Assembly: GCA_013698135.1 (NCBI GenBank) | Contig: JACCVM010000115.1 | Coordinates: 1 to 5,243 of the forward strand | Source of the DNA: Euzebyaceae bacterium | GTDB lineage: Bacteria > Actinomycetota > Nitriliruptoria > Euzebyales > Egibacteraceae | Length of the DNA stretch: 5,243 nt | Reading direction: 5' to 3' | Shown: positions 1 to 5,243 of the stretch, in pieces | Layout of the letters: every line of letters starts with the position of its first letter | Position numbering within the stretch: the first letter of the stretch is position 1 | The notes under the pieces: model-generated | The model's database searches: none | What the model saw: only the letters and a program-made list of their open reading frames with translations | Told to the model about the DNA's origin: nothing | Position numbers and translations under genes: made by a program

Positions 1-658
1 GCATGGCTCGTCTCTCCTCGTCTCGTCGGTCGATGGCAGGCAGGGCGCCCGCGTCGATGTCAAGAGCGTGGCGTGAGGGCGTGTGTGTCCGCGTTTGAGC
101 GTCCGAACCAATCTGCTCGGCGACCTGCACGCGCCGAGCGGCTCAGTGGTCGTGGGATCCCACCTCGATCTCGCAGTCCCCAGGCTCCGCCCCGTCGCTG
201 ATCTACTGGGCTAGGCATCCGGCGTGTTCGGTTCAAGACCAGCTGGGCGGTTGTGCGGGCCCGCCGCTCCGCCTGCCTGTAGTCCTGGCAGTGCAGCAGG
301 ACTGGCGGCGTCGCCCTCGCGCCACGAGTGTTACGGGCATGACTGATCAGGGACGGCCGCGGAGCGGCAGTGTTGATGGGGATGGAGTCGTGGTCGCGGG
401 CTGAGAGGATGCGCGGGTCGTTGAAAGCGATGGACCCACCCACTGCGAGTCCGGCACTGGAGAGGCGGGTCCAAGGCGGTGTCGATGCACCCTGGCCACG
501 GTATGGCCCTGCCCGTGGTCGGTCGAGCGCTATGCGGCGGCCGGTCGGGAGGTGTCGCCGCCGCGCCAGTCATGCCCCGGCGTGCGGGGGGCGATGATCT
601 TCCGGTCGGGCTACGAGCGTTTTGACATCCTCACCGACCAACGCCGCGAACGTGCTCC
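1..658. other. Region without a supportable gene
   Basis: No reading frame in this stretch gives a protein I recognise, and none has a convincing ribosome binding site together with coding-like codon use along its whole length. Both strands are open for long runs, as expected of GC-rich DNA. The best candidate is a minus-strand frame from a GTG at 443 to a stop at 60 (127 codons). Its first third has mostly C/G third positions, but the rest is arginine-rich with no motif, and the frame is also open upstream of the GTG. A 12-base perfect palindrome (GTGGGATCCCAC, 152-163) is present but about one is expected by chance in a window of this size. The region adjoins an IS remnant and a tRNA gene, so it may be decayed accessory DNA; that is inference. 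Confidence 0.5.
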
Positions 659-868
659 TTACCCCGGGGTGAACCGTCCTGGGTTGAGTGAAGGCTCTGG
701 CCTGCTGCTCGCCTTCGAGACCGGCGACCTGCCCCAAGCCCAATGTGGTGAGTCGGGCGACCCGATCCCAAGCTCCCTCGCGACCTCGGGAATCTTGCGG
801 TCCCGCTCGAGCACCTCGTCGATCGCTCGACGGCGAAGCTCATCTGAGTACTTCCTCGGCCTGGCCAT
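659..868 (-). pseudogene. Truncated IS3-family transposase OrfA
   Basis: The ATG at 866-868 is preceded by AAGGAG (877-882) at 8 bases, a good ribosome binding site, so the original start seems intact. Residues 1-35 begin MARPRKYSDELRRRAIDEVL and continue to a VARELGI helix. This is the N-terminal helix-turn-helix of IS3-family OrfA proteins (HTH_Tnp_1 type), which binds the element's ends. Similarity may continue through GSPDS to about residue 42. After that the frame becomes a serine/proline/arginine-rich tail unrelated to OrfA and ends at residue 69, whereas OrfA is normally about 90-110 residues with a C-terminal leucine-zipper region. There is no OrfB integrase with a DDE motif. The gene is the left-hand piece of the deleted element at 670-935. 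A functional transposase is very unlikely. Confidence 0.75.
670..685 (+). repeat. Terminal inverted repeat, distal end
   Basis: Plus-strand sequence TGAACCGTCCTGGGTT reading inward, partner of the repeat at 920-935. It differs from it at two positions, both transitions. The remnant orfA frame reads straight through this end and stops just outside the element at 659-661. Confidence 0.7.
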
Positions 869-919
869 GACGCAGTCTCCTTCTCCCGGCCCGAAGGCCA
901 AGGAACGAGCACTGCATGA

Positions 920-935
920 AACCCGGGACGGCTCA
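920..935 (-). repeat. Terminal inverted repeat, OrfA-proximal end
   Basis: Minus-strand sequence TGAGCCGTCCCGGGTT reading inward. It matches the opposite end at 14 of 16 bases. It lies about 50 bases upstream of the orfA start, a normal distance for the left end of an IS3-family element. Confidence 0.7.
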
Positions 936-1001
936 TCTTCCCCACGTTCCGGGTGCCATTCGCCCGTGGAGAGGACACGGTTCGCACCCTGGTCGGTTCG
1001 G

Positions 1002-1073
1002 TGGGCCCGACAGGTTTTGAACCTGTGACCTCTCGCGTGTGAAGCGAGCGCTCTCCCACTGAGCTACGAGCCC
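1002..1073 (-). tRNA. tRNA-Val (anticodon CAC)
   Basis: The minus strand folds into a complete 72-base cloverleaf. The acceptor stem is GGGCTCG paired with CGGGCCC, with one G-U pair. The D stem is GCTC/GAGC. The anticodon stem CTCGC/GCGAG closes the loop TTCACAC, placing CAC at positions 34-36 after the invariant T33. The variable loop is 5 bases. The T stem ACAGG/CCTGT closes the loop TTCAAAA. The discriminator base is A, as expected for valine, and the 3' CCA is not encoded (CCG follows), so it must be added after transcription. Anticodon CAC reads GUG, a heavily used codon in GC-rich genomes. A weak -10-like TATCCT lies 33 bases upstream (1106-1111) without a convincing -35 box. The tRNA may have its own promoter or be transcribed by read-through from the anti-sigma gene. 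Confidence 0.95.
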
Positions 1074-1113
1074 CTGGATGGCGGCAAGGCACCGCCGGGG
1101 GCCGCAGGATAGC

Positions 1114-1137
1114 CGCTGGCGCCCCGGGCGGCCAGCG
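1114..1137 (-). terminator. GC-rich hairpin downstream of the anti-sigma gene
   Basis: CGCTGGC (1114-1120) and GCCAGCG (1131-1137) form a perfect 7-bp inverted repeat around a 10-base spacer that can pair further. It begins 15 bases after the anti-sigma stop codon and ends 40 bases before the tRNA-Val 5' end. No run of U follows it on the minus strand, so it is not a classical intrinsic terminator. U-less GC-rich hairpins have been proposed as terminators in actinobacteria. It could instead separate mRNA from tRNA processing, or block 3' exonucleases. Confidence 0.4.
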
Positions 1138-1152
1138 ACCGCCTGCTGGAGG

Positions 1153-1893
1153 TCAGGGCCGGCGAGCTTCGAACACGGTGTCACCGCTGGGCTCGCTATC
1201 CGGCTCGGCCGGGGTGTCGCCGGTGTCCTCGGGATCGCTGATCAACAGCCGATCGGCGTTCTCGGGCAACGGGAACAGCCGGTACAGCCGCCCTTCCTCG
1301 GACGGGCCAAAGTAGAAGCGATGAGCGATGGTGCCACTGTCGTCTTTGACGTAGAGCCCGTAACGCTGCGCAGGGTCAAGGCCATCGACGGCGACGACGA
1401 AGTCCTCGCCGTCCTCCTTGACCACGCCTTGCACATCGCCGTCGGAGATCGCGCTGCGCCATTCGGTCCCGGTCTCGCGTAGGACCCCGGCATTGACCAG
1501 GTTGCGGTTGTCAGCTTCCAGCTGCGTCATCTCACCGTGCAACGTGAAGTTCCACAACGACAACCCGACCAGGAACAGCAGTCCGCCGAGAACCGTGAAG
1601 CGCGACGCACGAGTGGGCGTCGGCGCCTCCTCGAGATCGTCCTCGGCATCGTCGGACTCCCGGCGCTTGGTCTCGATGACCTGGGCCGCGCGGACCCGGT
1701 GCTCGTCGCGCTCCACGTCGGCCAGGTCGTGGGCGATAGCTCGCAGCTCACCGACCCTCGCGCGGCAGTCGGCGCACTCCAGCAGGTGAGCGCGGAAGAC
1801 CCGCCCCTCGGAATCGTCCAAACCACCGAGCACGTGGGCGACGGCCAGCCCCTCGAAGTAGCGGTGCCCGTCAGCCCGGTCCATTCGCGCCAC
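1153..1893 (-). CDS. Membrane-anchored zinc-finger anti-sigma factor-like protein (RskA-like)
   Basis: Residue numbers here count from the ATG at 1884 (243 residues). The N-terminal domain carries the zinc-finger motif HxxxCxxC (H33, C37, C40) within HLLECADCRAR. This is typical of zf-HC2/ZAS anti-sigma domains, which hold an ECF sigma factor inactive in the cytoplasm. A charged linker (about 55-90) leads to one transmembrane helix (about 97-115). The outer part (about 118-243) begins with a short heptad-like segment and continues with beta-rich sequence including VVAVDGLDPAQRYGLYVK, like the extracytoplasmic RskA domain. It ends in an acidic, proline-rich tail. Start choice is uncertain: GGAGGT (1897-1902) lies 3 bases before GTG 1893 and 12 bases before ATG 1884; ATG 1908 has no good binding site. 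It follows lgt closely. No sigma-factor gene is adjacent, which is unusual because most anti-sigma genes sit next to their target. Identification as anti-sigma is good by architecture; the partner is unknown. Confidence 0.75.
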   Translation of the reverse strand: MARMDRADGHRYFEGLAVAHVLGGLDDSEGRVFRAHLLECADCRARVGELRAIAHDLADVERDEHRVRAAQVIETKRRESDDAEDDLEEAPTPTRASRFTVLGGLLFLVGLSLWNFTLHGEMTQLEADNRNLVNAGVLRETGTEWRSAISDGDVQGVVKEDGEDFVVAVDGLDPAQRYGLYVKDDSGTIAHRFYFGPSEEGRLYRLFPLPENADRLLISDPEDTGDTPAEPDSEPSGDTVFEARRP

Positions 1894-1896
1894 GAT

Positions 1897-1902
1897 ACCT
1901 CC
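1897..1902 (-). promoter_or_regulatory. Ribosome binding site of the anti-sigma-like gene
   Basis: GGAGGT on the minus strand, in the short gap after lgt. It lies 3 bases before GTG 1893 and 12 bases before ATG 1884, so either could be the true start. It falls inside the frame if ATG 1908 is used, which argues against that start. Confidence 0.5.
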
Positions 1903-1922
1903 GGACATCCCGGCCGAACAGC

Positions 1923-2867
1923 CTACGCCTGGATGTCGCCTGTCTCCGCTGCGGGCTGTGCACAATCCCACGGATGCCGAAAATCCGGCGGGAGCCAGGC
2001 GTACGGCCGCCGACGGTCCGGACGCCGGATGGCGACCCAGGCCAGGGTCGCGACGATGGCGCACAGCGCCCCCACCTGGCTGCCGGTCAGCGGCCCCAGC
2101 AGGTCTTTGTCCGCGGCCCGCGCGAAGTCACTGAGGAAGCGCCCGCCGCCATAGAGGACCGTGAAGGTCACCAAGAAGAACCCGTCGAAACGTGGGCGGC
2201 GCTCCAGCATCACCAGGATCGCCAGGACGACACCGCCCGCCAGGAAGTCGTACAGCGCCGTCTGATGAAGGGCAACGTCGTAGCAGCCTTGCACGGTCGT
2301 AGGTCCCACCCCCGGGAAGGGATACGGCGCGACCGGATCGCCGAACGCCCCGGTGCAGCGCCACCCCAGCACAAAGCTGGTCGGCCCGCCGAGGTGCTCG
2401 CCGATGACCAGGTCGCCGATCCGACCGATGAAGATGCCCAAGGCCAGGCCGGGGGCCACGGAGTCCAGCAGCAGCGGGATCGACAGGTGCCGTCGCAGCG
2501 CGAACGGCACGTTGGCCAGCACCGCGCCGGTGATGCCACCCAGCAGGCTCAACCCACCTTCCCACACCCGCAGCCAGCTCAACGGGTCACCGAAGAGCTC
2601 CAGGTGGGTGACGACGAAGAAGAACCGCGCTCCAAGGATCCCACCGACGATCGTGCGGCTGACCAGCGACTGCACGATGCCCTCGACGTCGGTCACCGGG
2701 CGGCGGGCGACTCCGCGCCGCAGCGCCCGGTGCAACATCAGCTGCGCGCCGATCAGCACGCCGGCGGCGATCGAGATGCCGTGGGGCGAGATGGCCAGGT
2801 CGCCGACCAAGCGGATGCGCTCGAGGATCGGCCAGGCCAGCTCCGCCAGCATGGGCAACGTCGGCAC
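1923..2867 (-). CDS. lgt: Divergent prolipoprotein diacylglyceryl transferase (Lgt family)
   Basis: Canonical Lgt is a polytopic inner-membrane enzyme that moves diacylglyceryl from phosphatidylglycerol to the lipobox cysteine of prolipoproteins, the first step of lipoprotein maturation. This 314-residue protein aligns with E. coli Lgt along its length: HGISIAAG (29-36), VWEGGLSLLGG (101-111), GRIGDLVIGEHLGG (148-161), HQTALYD (201-207) and YGGGRFLSDFAR (239-250). Arg149 and Arg243 match the essential R143 and R239; E157, G160 and Y239 match E151, G154 and Y235. Other key positions differ: His29 replaces Y26, Leu109 replaces H103, Asp152 replaces N146, and Asp247 replaces E243. The HPSQLYE-type motif is also altered. 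I infer a divergent paralogue with changed activity or substrate rather than the housekeeping enzyme. The start is unsure: GTG 2867 follows AGGA directly, TTG 2858 lies 8 bases after AGGAG, and ATG 2852 is also possible. A basic cytoplasmic tail follows the last helix. Confidence 0.85.
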   Translation of the reverse strand: MPTLPMLAELAWPILERIRLVGDLAISPHGISIAAGVLIGAQLMLHRALRRGVARRPVTDVEGIVQSLVSRTIVGGILGARFFFVVTHLELFGDPLSWLRVWEGGLSLLGGITGAVLANVPFALRRHLSIPLLLDSVAPGLALGIFIGRIGDLVIGEHLGGPTSFVLGWRCTGAFGDPVAPYPFPGVGPTTVQGCYDVALHQTALYDFLAGGVVLAILVMLERRPRFDGFFLVTFTVLYGGGRFLSDFARAADKDLLGPLTGSQVGALCAIVATLAWVAIRRPDRRRPYAWLPPDFRHPWDCAQPAAETGDIQA

Positions 2868-2886
2868 TCCTGTCGAGGGAACGCCG

Positions 2887-2892
2887 AGTGTA
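2887..2892 (-). promoter_or_regulatory. Possible internal -10 box before lgt
   Basis: TACACT on the minus strand, in the 53-base gap between the small membrane-protein gene and lgt. It fits the TANNNT -10 pattern and would start transcription near 2880, giving lgt a leader of about 13-22 bases. No -35 match is seen, so it may be chance. Confidence 0.25.
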
Positions 2893-2920
2893 GGTGCGGC
2901 CTGCGGTGCTGCGGCTGGAG

Positions 2921-3211
2921 TCAGTCGGCGGTGGCGCTGGCGCTGCGCCGGCTGCGGATCGACCGCAACGCATCCCGCCTGCGGCGGCGCACGATGTTCG
3001 CGGGCGGGACGCCCGACATCATCGAGGTGACCGCCCGCTCCAGGTCATCGGCCTCGTCCACCCGCTCAAGCAACTCCGCGATGGCCGCGGCGCGTTCGTC
3101 GGGCATCAGCATCCACGCTTCGAGCCGTCCCATGAACCAGATGAAGCCCAGCAGCAGCAGTGGAAACCCGGTCACCAAGGCAGCTGCGCCGAGACCCACA
3201 TCGAACTGCAT
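2921..3211 (-). CDS. Small single-span membrane protein of unknown function
   Basis: I do not recognise this 96-residue protein. Residues 1-8 are short and polar, followed by a hydrophobic segment at about 9-29 (AALVTGFPLLLLGFIWFMG) that should form one membrane helix. Residues 36-62 are charged and probably helical (DERAAAIAELLERVDEADDLERA). The tail from 75 is strongly basic, with a run of five arginines and further RS-rich sequence. By the positive-inside rule the C-terminus should be cytoplasmic. There is no lipobox cysteine and no cleavable signal peptide, so it is not an Lgt substrate by sequence. The ATG at 3211 has a good ribosome binding site (GGAGAGG, 3218-3224). As first gene of the probable operon with lgt and the anti-sigma-like gene, it may be an accessory membrane protein of that system; this rests only on position. 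Confidence 0.75.
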   Translation of the reverse strand: MQFDVGLGAAALVTGFPLLLLGFIWFMGRLEAWMLMPDERAAAIAELLERVDEADDLERAVTSMMSGVPPANIVRRRRRDALRSIRSRRSASATAD

Positions 3212-3217
3212 TGAGAA

Positions 3218-3224
3218 CCTCTCC
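3218..3224 (-). promoter_or_regulatory. Ribosome binding site of the small membrane-protein gene
   Basis: GGAGAGG on the minus strand, 6 bases before the ATG at 3211. It is the strongest and best-spaced binding site of the operon and fixes that start. Confidence 0.65.
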
Positions 3225-3254
3225 CCGGGTTGATCGTCCCTGCTGCTTCGTTGT

Positions 3255-3264
3255 GGGTATACCC
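3255..3264. promoter_or_regulatory. Palindrome in the divergent promoter region
   Basis: GGGTATACCC is a perfect 10-base palindrome in the 98-base gap between two divergent genes. On the minus strand it includes TATACC, a passable -10 box that would start transcription near 3249 and give the small membrane-protein gene a leader of about 38 bases. It could also be an operator near position -50 of hyuA. Ten-base palindromes arise by chance several times in a window this size, so the support comes from location only. Confidence 0.3.
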
Positions 3265-3296
3265 GCAGGCGCCGGTGGCGGAACCAGCCCGGTCGC

Positions 3297-3302
3297 TAGG
3301 CT
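3297..3302 (+). promoter_or_regulatory. -10 box for leaderless hyuA transcription
   Basis: TAGGCT ends 7 bases before the ATG at 3310. This is the TANNNT -10 form common in actinobacteria, at the distance that places the transcript start on or next to the A of the start codon. No convincing Shine-Dalgarno sequence precedes this ATG, which fits a leaderless mRNA. No clear -35 match is seen. Confidence 0.5.
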
Positions 3303-3309
3303 CGCGGCC

Positions 3310-5243
3310 ATGCCCAGCTCCGATCCTGTGGCCGCCGGCGTCGACGTCGGTGGCACCTTCACCGATGTGGTGGTCACTGGCCGCGGGCGCCTGCGGGCGG
3401 TGAAGGTTCCCACCACGCCGCATGACCAGGGGAAGGGACTGGCTCATGGTCTGCGGGAGGCCACCGACGGCGAGGTGGCCACGGTCGCCCACGGCACCAC
3501 CACCGCGACCAACGCCGTCCTGGAACGCAATGTCGCCACGACGGTCCTGGTCACCACTGACGGGTTCCGCGACGTGCTGACGATCGCCCGCCAGGACCGG
3601 CCGTCGTTGTACGACCTGGCGGTGGTCCGGCCCGCACCACTGGTCGACCGTGATCACGTGGTGACCGTCGTGGAGCGCACCGCCGCCGACGGCAGCGCCG
3701 TGGTGGCGCTGAGCGACGACGAGGTGGACCGGGTGGCGACGGCGGTGGCCGCCTTGCAGCCCGAGGCGGTGGCGCTGAGCCTGCTGTTCGCCTACGCCGG
3801 GCCAGAGCACGAACAGCGGCTGAGCGCGGCGCTGGCGCAGCGCCTCGACGTGCCGATCACCCGTTCCAGCGCCCTGCTGCCGGAGCTGCGGGAGTACGAG
3901 CGAGCCTCCACCTGCGTGCTTAACGCCGCCGTGGCACCGGTGATGCGCCGGTACCTGTCAGGACTGCGTGACCGTCTGCCGGGCACCGAGGTGACGGTCA
4001 TGACGTCCGGTGGCGGGGTGGCCGACCTCGCCACTGTCGCCGAGTCCCCCGTCCACACCCTGTTGTCAGGCCCGGCCGCGGGCGTGGTGGCCGCGGCAGC
4101 GGTCGCCGCCTCGGCGGGTTACCACGACGCCGTCGCCTTCGACATGGGGGGCACCTCGACCGATGCCTGCCTGGTGCGCCACGGCCGGCCCGAGATCGCC
4201 GTCGACGCCAGCATCGCCGGCCTGCCGTTCCGCACACCCGCGGTCGCGGTGCATACCGTCGGCGCGGGTGGCGGCTCGCTGGCCTGGGTGGATCCCGGCG
4301 GTGCGCTGCGGGTGGGGCCGCGCTCGGCCGGGGCTAGTCCGGGCCCCGCCTGCTACGGCCAGGGTGGCACCGAACCCACCGTCACCGACGCGCACGCGGC
4401 GCTCGGCCATCTCGGCGACGGCCGGGCGTTGGGCAGCGGCGCAGCGGTCACCCTCGACTGCGGCGCCGCGATGGCGTCGCTGGAGACCTTGGAGGGGTTC
4501 GACGACGCGCTGACCGCCGCCGAGGGGGTGCTCACCGTGGTGCGGGCCACCATGGCTCGTGCTCTGCGCAAGGTGAGCACCGAACGGGGGATCGACCCGG
4601 CCGGGCTGGTGCTGGTGGCCTACGGCGGTGCAGGGCCCTTGCACGCAGCGGCCCTCGCCCGTGAACTGGGGTGCGCGGCCGCGGTGGTGCCGCCGGCGCC
4701 GGGTGTCCTGTCCGCGCTGGGACTACTGCTGGCTCCGCCGCGCCACGAGGCCTCGCGCACGGTCATGGCGCGATGGACCCGCGGCGGCCGGCCACCCGAC
4801 CTCGACCCGATCTACGACGAGCTGGCGCAAGAGGCCAAGACCCACGTGCGCGGACGGACGCGGCGGCTGGTGGACTGCCGCTACCTCGGCCAGTCCCACG
4901 AGCTGCGTTTGGACCTTGTTCCCGGCACGGACATCGCCGCGCTGCTCGACGACGCCCACCGCGAGGCCTACGGCTACGCCATGCCGAATGAGACGGTCGA
5001 GGTGGTGACATTGCGGGTCGTCGTCGAGGGAGAACCGGTCCTGCCAGAAGCTCCAGGCGACTGGGACCACGGCGAGGCGCAGCCGGAGCGCCGCCGCCGC
5101 ATCGGGGTCGGCGGCGAGCAGGTCGACGCCCGCGTCGTCGACCGCGCCGCCCTGTCACCCGGTGACCGCCTGGCCGGTCCCGCGCTGGTGGAACAGCCCG
5201 ACAGCACCACGTTGCTGGGACCCGACGACGTCGCCGAGGTCGA
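3310..5243 (+). CDS. hyuA: N-methylhydantoinase A / 5-oxoprolinase family protein, 3' end outside window
   Basis: The frame is open without interruption for 644 codons and leaves the window; family members are usually about 650-720 residues, so only a short C-terminal part is missing. HyuA-type proteins are cytoplasmic ATP-dependent enzymes that, usually with a HyuB partner, open cyclic amides such as hydantoins or 5-oxoproline, or act in acetone/acetophenone carboxylases. Family landmarks appear in order: VDVGGTFTDV (11-20, phosphate-binding loop of the N-terminal domain), AHGTTTATNAVLER (60-73), TTDGFRDVLTIARQDRPSLYDL (82-103), LSGPAAGVV (252-260), AFDMGGTSTD (276-285, second nucleotide-binding loop), SAGASPGPACYGQGGTEPTVTDA (339-361), YGGAGPLHAAALARELG (438-454) and PPAPGVLSALGLL (461-473). 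The C-terminal domain follows. The start is chosen because the family begins only a few residues before the VGGTFTD motif and a -10 box lies just upstream. Exact substrate cannot be told from this subunit; a HyuB gene downstream would be expected but is not visible. It is divergent from the lgt operon. Confidence 0.92.
   Translation, partial: MPSSDPVAAGVDVGGTFTDVVVTGRGRLRAVKVPTTPHDQGKGLAHGLREATDGEVATVAHGTTTATNAVLERNVATTVLVTTDGFRDVLTIARQDRPSLYDLAVVRPAPLVDRDHVVTVVERTAADGSAVVALSDDEVDRVATAVAALQPEAVALSLLFAYAGPEHEQRLSAALAQRLDVPITRSSALLPELREYERASTCVLNAAVAPVMRRYLSGLRDRLPGTEVTVMTSGGGVADLATVAESPVHTLLSGPAAGVVAAAAVAASAGYHDAVAFDMGGTSTDACLVRHGRPEIAVDASIAGLPFRTPAVAVHTVGAGGGSLAWVDPGGALRVGPRSAGASPGPACYGQGGTEPTVTDAHAALGHLGDGRALGSGAAVTLDCGAAMASLETLEGFDDALTAAEGVLTVVRATMARALRKVSTERGIDPAGLVLVAYGGAGPLHAAALARELGCAAAVVPPAPGVLSALGLLLAPPRHEASRTVMARWTRGGRPPDLDPIYDELAQEAKTHVRGRTRRLVDCRYLGQSHELRLDLVPGTDIAALLDDAHREAYGYAMPNETVEVVTLRVVVEGEPVLPEAPGDWDHGEAQPERRRRIGVGGEQVDARVVDRAALSPGDRLAGPALVEQPDSTTLLGPDDVAEV

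Larger units (their letters stand above)
670..935 (-). mobile_element. Internally deleted IS3-family element (266 bp remnant)
   Basis: The two ends are imperfect inverted repeats. Read inward, the right-hand end (minus strand from 935) is TGAGCCGTCCCGGGTT and the left-hand end (plus strand from 670) is TGAACCGTCCTGGGTT, 14 of 16 identical, starting with the TG usual for IS3-family ends. Between them lies only the beginning of an OrfA transposase gene (868 to about 742). The rest of orfA and all of orfB, normally about 1.2 kb in total, are missing, so the element cannot move by itself. No matching 3-4 base target duplication is visible: GGG lies outside one end and TCT outside the other. This suggests an old insertion or a rearranged copy. 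It lies 66 bases beyond the 3' end of the tRNA-Val gene. Confidence 0.72.

Noticed and set aside
7..23. CTCGTCT repeated twice near the left edge
   Set aside because: Two 7-base copies with a 3-base gap are too short and too few to be a meaningful repeat; no CRISPR-like spacing occurs anywhere in the window.
152..163. 12-base palindrome GTGGGATCCCAC
   Set aside because: About one or two perfect 12-base palindromes are expected by chance in a GC-rich window this long, and no gene start lies beside it.
229..241. T-arm-like GGTTCAAGACC, possible second tRNA or tRNA fragment
   Set aside because: Flanking bases do not form the T stem (only two of five pairs are good) and no anticodon or acceptor stem fits around it.
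60..443. Minus-strand 127-codon open frame with partly coding-like codon use
   Set aside because: There is no recognisable motif, no good ribosome binding site, and composition decays along the frame. Kept only as a remark in the description of bases 1-658.
619..640. TTTTGACATCCTC stretch resembling right ends of some IS200/IS605 elements
   Set aside because: The following hairpin typical of such ends is not formed and no TnpA or TnpB sequence is nearby, so the likeness is too short to support.
552..1028. Plus-strand 158-codon open frame
   Set aside because: It is antisense to the IS remnant and the tRNA, its sequence is serine/arginine-rich without a motif, and no ribosome binding site supports it.
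631..1092. Minus-strand 153-codon open frame with SSVGERSLHTREVTGSKPV-like peptide
   Set aside because: This peptide is the translation of the tRNA-Val gene, a common false gene prediction. The frame runs through the tRNA and across the IS remnant in the wrong phase.
1974..3233. Plus-strand 419-codon open frame
   Set aside because: It is the antisense shadow of lgt and the small membrane-protein gene. The peptide is rich in Gln, Arg and Asp and lacks any domain, while the minus strand encodes recognisable Lgt motifs.
3172..3810. Minus-strand 212-codon open frame
   Set aside because: It is antisense to the clear HyuA-family coding sequence, which contains its diagnostic motifs on the plus strand.

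Overview
The window is about 5.2 kb of high-GC DNA. Codons ending in G or C, a TANNNT-type -10 box set just upstream of a start codon, and an RskA-like zinc-finger anti-sigma factor all suggest an actinobacterium (phylum Actinomycetota). I cannot name a genus from the sequence alone.

Layout, left to right. Bases 1 to about 660 hold no gene I can support. Bases 670-935 are a short, internally deleted IS3-family element. It keeps both terminal inverted repeats and the first 35-40 codons of the OrfA transposase subunit (minus strand). Just beyond it is a minus-strand tRNA-Val with anticodon CAC (1002-1073), with a GC-rich hairpin (1114-1137) upstream of it.

Bases 1153-3211 form a probable three-gene minus-strand operon, in transcription order: a 96-residue single-span membrane protein of unknown function (2921-3211), a divergent member of the Lgt prolipoprotein diacylglyceryl transferase family (1923-2867), and a membrane-anchored zinc-finger anti-sigma-factor-like protein (1153-1893). 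The last two are only about 29 bases apart and the first two 53 bases apart, so co-transcription is likely. The Lgt homologue keeps the fold and both key arginines, but four positions that are catalytic or nearly invariant in E. coli Lgt are changed. No cognate sigma-factor gene is visible beside the anti-sigma gene. Together the three proteins suggest an envelope-associated function, but this is inference.

A 98-base divergent intergenic region (3212-3309) carries a palindrome and a -10 box placed for leaderless transcription. From 3310 the plus strand encodes a HyuA-type (N-methylhydantoinase A / 5-oxoprolinase family) ATP-dependent enzyme that runs off the right edge after 644 complete codons. 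It is divergent from the lgt operon and is probably functionally unrelated to it.
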